A stretch of DNA of 64,000 nucleotides. Origin: Saccopteryx bilineata (Eukaryota; Chordata; Mammalia; Chiroptera; Emballonuridae). The position numbers and the translations under genes are program-made. The DNA lies in assembly GCF_036850765.1 (NCBI RefSeq), contig NC_089492.1, forward strand, positions 205,114,681 to 205,178,680, in the 5' to 3' direction. Below the pieces are notes generated by a model. It searched no databases, was not told the origin of the DNA, and saw only the letters and a program-made list of their open reading frames with translations. Shown here one piece after another: positions 49,536-64,000 of this stretch. Position 1 is the first letter of the stretch. Each line of letters opens with the position of its first letter.

Positions 49536-50280
49536 TTTGTAATTTTCAATCACAAAAAAATCTATATTTTTGTCTAAGCATTTATTTTACTGAATCAAAA
49601 AGACATGAAAAGAAAAATCATGTTTTACTAACATATATAAGTGACTCTTTTTTGGACAACATATAATAAATATGATATATCACTTATCACTCAGTCTTTC
49701 AAATGTACATTTTTTTTCATATTATGGAGCATGCCACTTTTCCAAAAGAAAAAAGGTCATGAGAAATCAGTGCAAAGTTCTCAGTTACCCTCCTCTTTTC
49801 TCTGGGCAGACGGAATGTTCATAGCAACGCCCTATGCCTCAGAATTTGAGGCTGTCTGTCCATCTACAATACTCCACCTGTGCAGTTTCCTCTCTGCGCC
49901 CTTCTTCCTTCCCTCCTCTCTCCTCCCCCTCCCTCCCTCCTGCTTGTCCCTAAAGTCATTTTTAAAAGAACTTGAGGTTTTGCTTTGTTGATGTTTTCAC
50001 TTACTGGTCGCACTTTGTGTGGGGTCAGCATTTTCACCAGTCACACTGCGGTGGGGGAGCCTCCCAGCCCCGTCTCCGGGGTGGGGAGAGGGAGAGCAGA
50101 GGGCTGGCTCCTCTTTGGGGGCCCCGCCCATTGGTGAGTGTCTTCCTCTCTCACTTCTCTGCTTCCCAAGTCTGCTGCTAGGGAGGCCCTTTAGCCCGAT
50201 GTGGGGAGAGGGAGGCCAGCTCTCCGAGTAGGGGTGGGGACAGGAGAGGGACTGCAGACGCTGTCACTAGTTCTTGTTCT
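49530..50280 (-). other. BARHL2: BARHL2 3' UTR (inferred extent)
   Basis: Sequence downstream of the TGA up to the first AATAAA on the minus strand (TTTATT at 49530-49535). It contains a CT-rich block (49,880-49,945) and AT-rich conserved-looking sequence near the end. The end point is inferred from the poly(A) signal only; a second AATAAA lies further on, at 49,581-49,586 within the proposed UTR. Confidence 0.4.
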
Positions 50281-54988
<4,708 letters not shown>

Positions 54989-55576
54989 TTCTACATGAGG
55001 TCCACGCCACTCCGCCGCTCAGCAGCCGCCCCGACCCAGCAAAGGAAGCTTTCGATCGTAAAACAAAACAGACACTAAACAATCTTGTCGCCGCTTACAA
55101 AAAAAAAAAAAAAGTGGGGAGGGAAGGAAGGAAAACGGGGAGGTGGCAATCAGTGGACAGTTTCGACGCAACTTTTTTTTTTCTCCCCTTATGCAAAAAA
55201 TAGGGGTGGGAAAAAGGAAAACTGGGGAAAGTTACAAAAATTGTTGAGGAAGCACGGAGCTTGCGCTCCCAGGAACGACCGCGCACTTGGGGCGGCGGGG
55301 GCGGCTCAGGGGACCCGGGCGACAAGAGGTGACCCCCAACGCCGCCGTGCGGACTGCCGCCGCCGCCGAGGTCTGCTCACAGCCCGGCACCGGGCGGCAG
55401 CGGCGGCGACGGACGCGGCAGGTGCGCGACCGCGAAGACTAGGCGGCTGCGCGCCTTCGGAGCTCCCCTGCGGCTCCCGAGGTGGCTGCCGCGCGCGTCT
55501 CGGCCGCCACGGAGCCGAGTTTCTGAACTTTCTTGTAAAGTTATGTAGCAGACACTGCCGCGGTGCTCGTGGCAAC

Positions 55577-55639
55577 AGGAGGAGGAGGAGGAGGAGGAGA
55601 AGGAGGAGGAGGAGGAGGAAGAGGAGGAAAAGAAGGAGC
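55577..55639. repeat. GGA/GAA purine tract in the BARHL2 upstream region
   Basis: An imperfect (GGA)n run with GAA interruptions, purine-rich on the plus strand and pyrimidine-rich (TCC) on the gene strand. It lies in the 5' UTR or core promoter region. Such tracts can vary in length and form triplex structure; any effect on BARHL2 is inference. Confidence 0.8.
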
Positions 55640-55747
55640 AGGCGCAAGGGAGAACGTGGCGGAGACGCTACGCGGTGCGACTCCCGCCGCTGCCGGATGC
55701 GTTCGCTTGTAATCCGGCTGCCGGCGGGCGGCGCCAACCCCGTCCCG

Positions 55748-55755
55748 TGACGTCA
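55748..55755. promoter_or_regulatory. Perfect CRE palindrome TGACGTCA
   Basis: A full CREB/ATF consensus site within the CpG island, about 760 bp upstream of the BARHL2 start codon and about 80 bp from an inverted CCAAT box. Function is inferred from the motif only. Confidence 0.55.
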
Positions 55756-56673
55756 CGGCCGCGGCCGCCGCTCCCCGCGCCCCGCCGCCGGAGCCCCCGC
55801 AGCGGAGACCGCGCGCCCGGCCCTTCGCTCCCATTGGCCGCACCCGCGCGAGCGAGCGACGCCGACGTGCCAGGAGCCAATAACCACGCGGCTCGCGAGC
55901 CCGTCAGCGAGCGCGGCTCGGGCCCCGCTGCTCTTTTGAGGAGCTGCACATCCCTTTACCCGCAGCGCGTAACCCAACGCCGCGTCCTACGGTATCCATA
56001 ATCATGAGAGAGGGCGAAGGAAGAGAGGGGAAGAGAGCAGAGGGAGACTAGGGAAGGGAACCAGAGGGTAAAGGAGAGACAGAATAGTAAGGATTTGCTA
56101 AGGAATAGTAAGAAATCAGGAGAGGGAAGGAAGAGTACAGGAAAGGAAAGCAATCTGGCCGGTTTACCTTTAGATTCCAGCGCAGCATCCCCGAACATAC
56201 GTTTGAATAGCCCGAGGACACTGAGAGCTGAAGAAGGGGTCCCTGAAGGAACCCACCAGAAAGTGTGTAACTCCAGCAGCCAGAGCTCTGAGTGGGCCGG
56301 CGGACTCCGAGCTCTGATTTCTCCCTCAAATCGCCCAGGCGCCCGGGCTCTAGCCCCGCTCTGAAGCCGGGCTCTGAGGGGGGATAGGGAGGGGCCCGCG
56401 TCCACCCGGCCCTATCCAGAGGGGTTGGGGAAGATTGGGAAAAGGACCTGCTACTCAAAACCAGGGACCCAGTCTAGTCACCAGTCACGGCCGGTGATGG
56501 AAGAAATGCCTGGCCAGATACTTTCTCCCGAGCGGGGGAAAATAAAACCCCGATGCGTTCTGTAGTGGCGAGGGGAGCCGCGGTTCCCTGCGGTGTCAGG
56601 CTGGTATGGAGCAAGGAAACTTGAGTGGTGGGTCCGCAGCCGCCGTTTTACCACCAGCCAGTTTTCAATCAAT

Positions 56674-56743
56674 CTCCTCCTCCTCCTCCTCCTCCTCCTC
56701 CTCCTCCTCCTCCTCCTTCTTCTTCTCTCTCTCTCTCTCTCTC
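56674..56743. repeat. (CTC)n then (CT)n microsatellite
   Basis: About 50 bp of CTC triplets followed by TTC and CT dinucleotides. It generates spurious Leu, Ser and Pro frames. Confidence 0.93.
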
Positions 56744-56936
56744 AATCCCCCCCACCCTGTCCCTCTCTCCCTCTCTCTCATTTGGAAAGTCACCGTGGAT
56801 CCACTGGGAGACCTGGAGTATGGTTTGACTGTGATGCCCCGTCGGAGGTTATCAACTTGCATTATTTTCTCTAGGACGTCTCCAACCTGTTTCTTGTTGA
56901 ATGTCAGAGTAATGGGAAGTGCCAATGACAAGACGG

Positions 56937-56980
56937 CGTATTACTCCTGATTAAGTGCCGTATTACTCCTGATTAAGTGC
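56937..56980. repeat. Perfect 22-bp tandem duplication with homeodomain motifs
   Basis: Two identical 22-bp units abut (56937-56958 and 56959-56980). Each contains GTATTACTCC and CTGATTAAG, that is, ATTA and K50-type TAATC words. They are followed at once by further CTAATTAG, TAATTA and AATGAATG motifs up to about 57,030. About 2 kb upstream of the BARHL2 start codon. Confidence 0.8.
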
Positions 56981-58791
56981 CGTGTCAACCTAATTAGCAG
57001 AGTAATTATAAGGTGCTAATGAATGATTCAAAGTTCTTTGAGTTACATTTTACTCTAAATTACCATTTTAAGAACCCTATGAATCTGAGTGGCTGGCATA
57101 TCTTCCGTGACTAGGTGCAGAATGATGGTATAAAATGGCCTTTAAAGTCTCCAAGGGCTGGGCGGAAATCTGGGGTTTAGTTGCGGTTCTGAAGGTCACT
57201 TCCTGGGGAATAGTTTGTTTATTTATTTATTTACTTACTTATTTTCCTATTGAGGGCCTGGGGTCGGGGTGAGGTCAGAGAAGCAAATAACGTCCTGGGA
57301 CCAGCTACTGCCTTTCTGTTGGAACTGGATCTGTGCAAACCCTGATCCGGAAGGGGGTACGTGGGAGACTCATCCTCCCTGCGTTTTCCCAGCGAATTCG
57401 ATGTATTTGACCCAGAAAAGGTCCGCGCTATTTCAAGGGTGTGTCGAGCTGTTTCATCTCTTCTTTGTGCCTTTTTTTTTGGGGGGGGGGGTCTGTCTCT
57501 AAGGAGAACAGCGGGGAGAGAAAGGACCGAGGCGAGGATATGTACAATGCGGGCCGCTCTTGCTTTTCTCAGAAGGCGAGGGGAGTCTGGCTGAGGAGCC
57601 GGGGCTGGTGCGCCAAGGCTAGGGGACGCGCAGCGAGCAGCAGGCAGAAGCCCGCCTGGGGCTGGGGGTGGGGTGGGGGTGAGCGGGAGCCTCTTCAAGG
57701 CGCCTGGTGAGCTGGCCGCCAGCTGAGGTCGAGCCCTCTGAGGGCCTGGATAATGCCTGGAGCGGGTTTGGCTCCGCATTGGAGCCTGCTGGTTTGGCTG
57801 GCGAGGATTTTATAACCACGGGCCCGGGACACTGGAGAGAGCTCTATCTCATCGAAGGCCGCGGTGTCCGTCCCAGAAGGCCGGGCTCCGCACACCCTCG
57901 CGGCCTCGGCCCTCCGTCCTCCTGCACATTTGGTTTCTGTAGTAGGGGTTCTGGGGCTGTCTGAACTATAGGCGGACGACACACATTCTTCTCCCTTCAA
58001 ACATCAATTATGACTCTTCTCATTCAGACGTCACCCACCAACTTCCCAAATGAGGCGCGTTTCCTTCCAAACCTGGGGCTCCAGCCAGCACTTTCCTCAC
58101 ATACTATTCTATGTGGGCAGTGGGAAGGAGAAAAAACAAATTTAAGATTCAAAACTGAGTGCACCACACAAATCAGTTGTTCTCGACCTTGATAAATAAT
58201 TCATTTAAGCCTGTTTTTGTTTTGTTCCGATGCCTAAAATGATTCAAAAGCTCAAAAGGCTGAAAGCACAGCATGTGTTGGGGCTGTTCGACAGGATTTT
58301 TTTTTTTCTTGGAATAATTCACATTAGCGGGACAGACAGAAAAATGAAACCTGAAAAGAAAGGGAGAGAGGAAGGTGGATATGTTAGAGGAAGGGAAGTG
58401 TTCATTTTATGAAAACTCTAAAGCAAACAAAACAGAAGCCGCGTAGGCCCCCACCTTGTGAATGGCTCAGATCGTGTTTTCTCAAGAAAAGGTTAAGGTC
58501 CTGGAAGATTTCTTTGCGTGGGTCCTTAGATCAGCTTTCCAGAGCAACAACTGTGAGGAGAAAGTAAGACCTTGACTTTTATCAAGGCTCCCATCTTTGG
58601 TCCCTAAAAGAGAGCGAATGCTGTTGAGTGGCCTGAAGCTCCAAAAGGGAGACTCAAAGACTAGATCACAAACTAAATGAAAAACAAATTCTTCAGGGAT
58701 AGGGTTTGGTTTCTTAACTTTTTACAGTTTTATTTTGTCCAGACGCCTTCCTCTTTTGCCTTTTTTTTTTTTTTTTTCCTGAAAATGTATA

Positions 58792-58918
58792 TACTGGATG
58801 GGGCAAAGGTAGGTTTACAGTTGTGAGTATGTGAAACAGAGTTTATATTTGTATTCTTTATTATTATATTATTTTCCGTATGAACAACTGTAAATCTACT
58901 TTGCCCAACCCTGAATAT
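58792..58918. mobile_element. Mariner-type palindromic MITE
   Basis: About 125 bp with long inverted arms: CTGGATGGGGCAAAGGTAGG then TTTACAGTTGT on the left, ACAACTGTAAATCTACTTTG then CCCAACCCTG on the right, around an AT-rich loop, with TA/ATA at the borders. It has no coding capacity. Confidence 0.85.
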
Positions 58919-60303
58919 ACACCCAAAAAGCTATGCATTTTCCAGCAACGCAAAGATTTGACTTTTCATTTAAAAAAATAAAAATTCAGAAATAAAACGG
59001 AGTGCGGATTAATCACGTTTTCGAGTCCCATGTGTAGGAAAATAAACGCATTAACTCAATTTAATCTCGAATTTCCCCCACTGGATTTAAAATACAAATA
59101 AATACAGCCCCTAAACTGACAAAAGTTTGAAAATGATCTTTCACTTTTAGGCCTTCATTTCCTTTAAAAAGATGAAGGAAGAAAGAAAATTCTTTAATTT
59201 TTAGAATATTTTAGAATTCTTACATAGAAAGCAATTATTTGCCAACTGAGGATAATAAAGTAACACTTTTTCTTCCTGGCTCTAAAAGATACATTAGCCC
59301 GGATCAGTAAAGATGCTCCCTGCCCACCACAGTTCCAAATACTCGCGTATTTTAACAAGTTTTGTTCCTCAATACTCTGTCCCAGAGGCTCAATTTTACA
59401 ACCGAAATTCCGGGTCATGTTTAAACTGGAGCATCAATTTTTAAAAAATGGAACTGAACTTTGAAGATATGCACTCATTGATTAAGATAAATCTGGAACC
59501 CTTGCTTATTTCTATTATTTTTTATTAGAACGTTTCCAAGGGTCTTTAAGATAACAGTGCCAACTGACCGGAATGAGGTTGCAAAGGCACTTGCCTCCAC
59601 TGGGCGGCGCCAAGAACCCCGAACCAAGAGAGCCGTCTATTGTTTTTTTGTTTTTTTTTGTACAAGATGCAAGATACACAAATAAGCTCTTCCCTAATAA
59701 GGCTAACTCACTGACGATAGTGTGACCTCTCACCTTTTCAAAGGTATAGAAATGTCGGACTTTTTCTCCCCCCCCCCCCCAGTCTATCAATATATTTCTA
59801 AGTACCAAAGGACTTGATTTGTATTTGCTTAGAAAAACAACATAATCAGGAGAAAGACATGAAAACACTGAAATTGAGTCACTTAATAGACTTGAAATCA
59901 GGAAAGTGGAGATTGGGAGCTGAGGGATAAAAGTAAAGTGGAAGAAAACAAAGTAACTGAAAACTGTTTCAACAGAACTAAAGTATAAAATTATAGTCTG
60001 TGTAATTACTAATTGTCCTAGGGAAATAAAGATTTTGAGAGGTCGTTCTGGTATCATAATAAAACTTGTGAGAGCTATAAATTTCACCACAACTTTACAG
60101 ATCAGCAGTTTAGAAGAGAGTTGTCAAAGTTGACTCTCCCTGGGGGTTAGATGTGTGTTATGCCTGAGCAATCAGCACTAAGGCAAGTGGAGATGTAGAC
60201 GAAAGAACGCTGGAAGAGGGAGTTTTAGTCTTATTTTTTCTCACTTTTCAATCTTCTTGAGCAAAGCACTTAACCTTGCTGATCACCAATTTCCTTCTCT
60301 ATT
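58919..60303. other. Intergenic, nothing recognised
   Basis: AT-rich; a 190-codon minus-strand frame (59,515-60,090) has no family features and starts and ends in AT-rich DNA, so it is treated as chance. Confidence 0.5.
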
Positions 60304-60320
60304 AAAGAGGCGAATCCTTG

Positions 60321-60698
60321 GCTCTAGCCGGTTTGCTCAGTGGTAGAGCGTAGGCCTGGCATGCAGGAGTCCCAGGTTCAATTCCGGGCCAGGGCACACA
60401 GGAGAAGCGCCCATCTGCTTCTCCATCCCTCCCCCTCTCCTTCCTCTCTGTCTCTCTCTTCCCCTCCCGCAGCCAAAGCTCCATTGAAGCAAAGTTGGCC
60501 TGAGCGCTGAGGATGGTTCCATGGCCTCTGCCTCAGGCACTAGAATGGCTCTGGTTGCAACAGAGCAACGCCCTAGATGGGCAGAGCATCGCCCCCTGGT
60601 GGGCATGCTGGGTGGATCCTGGTTGCGCACATGCAAAAGTCTGTCTGACTGCCTCCCTATTTCTAACTTCAGAAAAATACACACACACACACACACAA
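60321..60698 (+). mobile_element. VES-type SINE (CCCTGG-type head)
   Basis: Full-length copy with TTTGCTCAGTGGTAGAGCG, B box GGTTCAATTCC and a 3' domain ending CTTCAGAAAAATACACACAC (CA-expanded tail). Target duplication AAAGAGGCGAATCCTTG (60304-60320, 60699-60715) is perfect. Confidence 0.94.
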
Positions 60699-61794
60699 AA
60701 AGAGGCGAATCCTTGCTCAGAATAGGGTGATTATATGACCAAATAAAACCTTCCGTGTAAAAGCTCTTTACAAAATGTGAAGCAAGAGTTTAACAAATGA
60801 ACAATGCAAAGGTGGTAACTGTCTCTAGCTATAGTTACCATACAAACCATATTTTTTTCACTTCTTCCTTCCCTCCTTTATTTTGTTCAATCACTCGGTC
60901 CATAAACATTACTGAATGTGTATTTGGGGCAGGTCCTTAAGAATGGGACACTAACGCTCCTGAGCAAGTTGACAGGAGCTTAAACCTAGTGGAAATTGTC
61001 ATAAATGCCAGGGGGCCAAGATGAATCTTTTACAGCAGGGATGCAAAAGAGTGGGGAGTCTACCTTGGGGGAAGTACAGGGACAAGAAAGTCTTTCTAAA
61101 GGAAGTAAAGTGTGTGTTCCTACAGTCATGAAAGACAAGGGGTGTGTTCCAAGCGAAGGGATATCTGTAACATATTGGTAACTATGAGGAATAATATAAA
61201 AATGTCCACAAATTGTTCAATCTGGGGTGTACGTTGGCTCCAGAGATCTCTCCTGAGTGCTGCAGAAAAATACTCTTGGAGCTCCTTGGAGGGAACAGAA
61301 ACTAAATGCACATGTCCACAGACCACAGCAGCAGGGTTTTACAGCAGGTTTGCTTTGACCCAAAAGATATGGTCCAGCCCCTTAAACCAGGACTAACTAA
61401 TCACTTTACCCCACTCCTATTTCTGCTTCCTTTCTTTTTTCCAGATTTCCAAATTTGGCGGGAGAAAGACATCTCCCTTCAAGTAGTAAGGGGTGGAGAT
61501 AGAGACGCTGACAAAGTGGAGGCACTTGGAGGAGGGGCCGAGGGGGAACTTGAGGAGAGATCTTATTTCATCCTTCCTCCGCTCAACCATTGTCCATGGA
61601 AGACTGGCTCCTGGAGAAATGAAAGGGCTCTGGGTGACACTGCCACCTCCAGCTATAAAAAGAACTCTGAAGCCGCTAAGGCCCAGGAAGAGAGTTGATT
61701 TTTCTATCCACTCCTGAGGTTAAGAGGAAATGGAGGGGCCGAGGAGAAGAGAAACGAAAGCCTCAGAGAGCTGGGGGAAGATGCCAATACGGGA

Positions 61795-61905
61795 AAGGGA
61801 AATTCATTTGCGATGTTAATTAACAAGCGTCTAATTAAAACGGCACTTTGAGTGCTAATCAATCGCTTTATTAAGTTAGAGCCATCACTGGAACAAATTG
61901 AAAGC
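61795..61905. promoter_or_regulatory. Candidate homeodomain-rich enhancer
   Basis: Within about 110 bp there are GTTAATTAAC, TCTAATTAAAA, GCTAATCAATC and TTTATTAAG. Such clusters of TAAT cores are typical of conserved enhancers near homeobox genes. Conservation was not tested. Confidence 0.4.
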
Positions 61906-62220
61906 TCCCGCCCCGGCTCCTGTCTCCGGTGAGGGTGGGGCAGGGCTCCCAGACACAGGGCGGGGTGGGCGGGAGAGATGAGGGACCGTCGCTGGCACCT
62001 CCAGCAGCCTTTCGGAGGAGTGGACAGAATCCTCCACCTCCGGGGTGGCACCGACCGCCCGTCCCTACCCTGCGACCTGATGAGCGAGGCTAGGAGGCGG
62101 TTTCTCGTCCAGACGCACCCGGCACGGGAGAAAGGGTTGTGTCTGAGAACAACCGGGTCAGCTAACACTGACTCTGCTTCTGGAGTCAGCGTCCCGAAAT
62201 TCGCGGAAATGTGAACTGAG
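61900..62220. promoter_or_regulatory. CpG-rich patch upstream of BARHL2
   Basis: A moderately CpG-rich block that follows a homeodomain-motif cluster (61,795-61,905). Open frames here on both strands show no protein-family features. Probably regulatory. Confidence 0.4.
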
Positions 62221-63084
62221 GGCCGCAAGCAAGGCGGGAATGGGGTGGGGTGGGGTAGGGGTGGAGGTGGGAGGAGGGGTAAGCAGTCAGCCCGAGACTG
62301 GGAGCTCTCCGGCTGGGACACCATCTTTCCATTTCCCGGGACAAACTCATATAGCCTTACTTTGTACACTCGTCCTAGGCCCTTGCCGAAATCCGGCCCA
62401 GCCCAGCAACCAGGAAAGAACTGACCTGTCTTCAAGCAGCAAGGGCAGGCCAGTGCCTCGGCTCTGTCTCCTGGCGCTTTATAAGAATAGGGTGGGGTGT
62501 GAGGAGGGAAGCGGGAGTAGGTGTGCTGATTAAATGGGATGCTGGCACACCATCGCCAGTCCTACGTGCATCCCACCCAACTCATTCACGCTTCCCCGTG
62601 CCTTTGGCTCACCAAACTCGATAAGACAATTAAGATTTCGAATCACTGTTTTGAGCTTTCCGCATTTCCTAATTGTTAAATGCCTGTTTTTCACCAAATT
62701 CCCAAGGGAGAAGTAGTTGGCAATAAGAGGGGACTGTGAATTTAAATGCTAATTAAGTAGGTCCTTCTGCAACTCCTCCTGCCTGGCACTTGTTGTTAAG
62801 GCAGGACACACCCAGAGCGCACACCTCAACATTGCTGGGGTGCGGAACAGTAAAGAGGGTTCCCATCGGACCCCTGTTGGTTTGCTTTTTCCGGCCTGCC
62901 ACGGAAAAAAAGAGGACGCCATTGGAAGGAGGTCTTTTGCGTGATGGGTAATGAGTGGCATGGCCCAGGGTGTGGCTTAGTGTCTGCCTTCCCGGAGGCG
63001 CATCGGACTGCGTCTGCTGGTGCGTCTGAGCATGCTTGGGGGCTCCCGGGAGAGCCGAAGGAACGGCTCCCACGTGCAAAGTTC

Positions 63085-63200
63085 AAAAGCATTAATATTT
63101 TCATCATATTATCACTATTCAATATAATAATATTTGCTCAGTTAGTGGCACTAATTAGGCCACATTAAAACTGTAGTGTCTCCCTAATGGTGCGTAATGT
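63085..63200. promoter_or_regulatory. Candidate AT-rich regulatory block
   Basis: Repeated ATTAAT, AATAAT, CTAATTAGG, CATTAAAAC and CTAATGG words sit inside otherwise GC-rich sequence. The sharp base-composition island suggests a constrained element. Inference only. Confidence 0.35.
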
Positions 63201-63279
63201 GCCCACACATTTTTCTCTACAAGGATGGGCAACTCTTGTCAGGCGAGAGGAGAAAGGCGAGCAGTGGGATGGGTTGGGG

Positions 63280-63960
63280 TGTGATGCCCCCCAACACATA
63301 CACGCGCGCGCGCACACATAGAACCAGGTGTCTGCCGGATGGGGCCCGCGTTCTAAGCGCGGTGGATGAGTCCCGCCGCTGCTCGCTCGGCCCTGCGCCA
63401 GCACCCTGCAGACTCCTCCCGCACCCCAAGGCTTTGAACGCCGCGGATTGATTTCGCTACCCTTCCCCCTTTTGTGAGTGTGCCTTCAATTGGATAGGTT
63501 TTTAAGGTTTGGGAGGGCCGTTATGAAAGAATCGAAATACTATTAACTGGAGCCCCTTGGTCGAGAACAGGAGGCCCCGCCTCCTAGCTCTGGGCTTTTA
63601 GGATCCTCTTCCCAATGAGAATTTCTTTCCGAGATTTCAAGTGTGAGATTGTAAAAGAAGCGACCGAGAACAGCTCCGACTAGGTCTTTTTCCCGTTGCT
63701 GGTGCCCGCGGCCAGGCCGGCGCCCTGCAGCCCCCGGCGAGATGAAGGTTGAGCTGGGAGGAAGTGCCCCTCCCGCGGGCGCCGCGGCGAACTCACTCTG
63801 AATATGTAATATATTTGTAACGCGCGCAAAAGTGTGATGTGTGTTCGGGAATGGGGGGTGGGGGAGGCTGAGGCCGGATTGGAGCGGGGGCCACATAACT
63901 CACATTATACTGCGCAGTCTAACAATCTGAACATTCCTTTATTAAAAACGGCTGCGTGAC
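63280..63960. promoter_or_regulatory. CpG-rich patch at the right edge of the window
   Basis: GC-rich with many CpGs, an alternating CG/CA stretch at about 63,302-63,318, and a GCGGGCGCCGCGGCG core near 63,776. It lies about 8.5 kb upstream of BARHL2. No gene is recognised; it may continue past the window. Confidence 0.4.
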
Positions 63961-64000
63961 ATTTACACTGAGCCACCAGCCTCTGCCTCTAATCCGGGCG

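Larger units (their letters stand above)
55961..58791. other. Upstream flank of BARHL2
   Basis: Repeat-free apart from a (CTC)n/(CT)n tract at 56,674-56,743 and the 22-bp duplication at 56,937. A GC-rich part lies at 57,500-57,960. Frames on both strands look non-coding. Confidence 0.5.
60716..64000. other. Upstream region of BARHL2, no gene recognised
   Basis: A possible old L2-like repeat at 60,885-61,060. The rest is unique with two CpG-rich patches and homeodomain-motif clusters listed separately. Open frames (for example 61,704-62,435 minus) show no recognisable domain. Confidence 0.45.

Noticed and set aside
55085..55750. A 221-codon plus-strand frame opposite the BARHL2 promoter
   Set aside because: It is Arg-rich low complexity from CpG-island and GGA-tract translation, with no domain; a divergent noncoding RNA remains possible but is not supported by sequence.
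59515..60090. A 191-codon minus-strand frame
   Set aside because: It has no recognisable motif, and its base composition matches the intergenic surroundings.
61704..62435. A 243-codon minus-strand frame upstream of BARHL2
   Set aside because: It lies in GC-rich regulatory-type DNA, has no domain, and competing frames exist on the other strand.

Overview
The window is mammalian nuclear DNA, almost certainly from a bat. The evidence is a dense set of tRNA-derived SINEs of the chiropteran VES type. One subgroup has a GCCCTGGCCGGTTGGCTCAG head. Another has a GCCTGACCTGTGGTGGCGCA head. They sit beside a recent bat-like L1, non-autonomous hAT elements and ancient L2, MIR and MLT1 remnants. The particular SINE subfamilies make me lean to a horseshoe-bat-like (rhinolophoid) species, but that rests on memory and is not certain.

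The only protein-coding host gene I can support is BARHL2, on the minus strand at 50,281-54,988. It is a BarH-class homeobox transcription factor with three coding exons, 376 residues and consensus splice sites. Its CpG-island promoter lies at about 54.2-55.96 kb. Further CpG-rich patches lie on both sides, and several short homeodomain-motif-rich blocks that look like regulatory elements lie upstream.

Layout. 1-9.7 kb: AT-rich intergenic DNA with SINEs, one hAT, and L2, MIR and MLT1 relics. 9.7-21.8 kb: a nest of LINE-1 in which an old, internally inverted L1 carries a younger full-length-type minus-strand L1 (12,366-19,200) that has a SINE fused to its 5' end; four further SINEs lie in the old element. 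21.8-37.7 kb: intergenic DNA with SINE-in-SINE nesting, a GAA/GGA microsatellite, a second hAT copy and an MLT1 LTR. 37.7-58.8 kb: a striking stretch without recognisable young retroelements that holds BARHL2 and its flanks. 58.8-64 kb: a mariner-type hairpin MITE, one SINE and more CpG-rich, homeodomain-site-rich sequence.

There are no bacterial-style operons, CRISPR arrays or confident RNA genes. Most open frames longer than 60 codons are chance frames in repeats or GC-rich flanks. The observations most worth follow-up are the SINE-L1 chimera sharing a single 15-bp target-site duplication, the inverted old L1 around it, the internal ~20-bp module array in one SINE subgroup, a perfect 22-bp duplication of a homeodomain-motif block upstream of BARHL2, and the retroelement-poor island around the gene.
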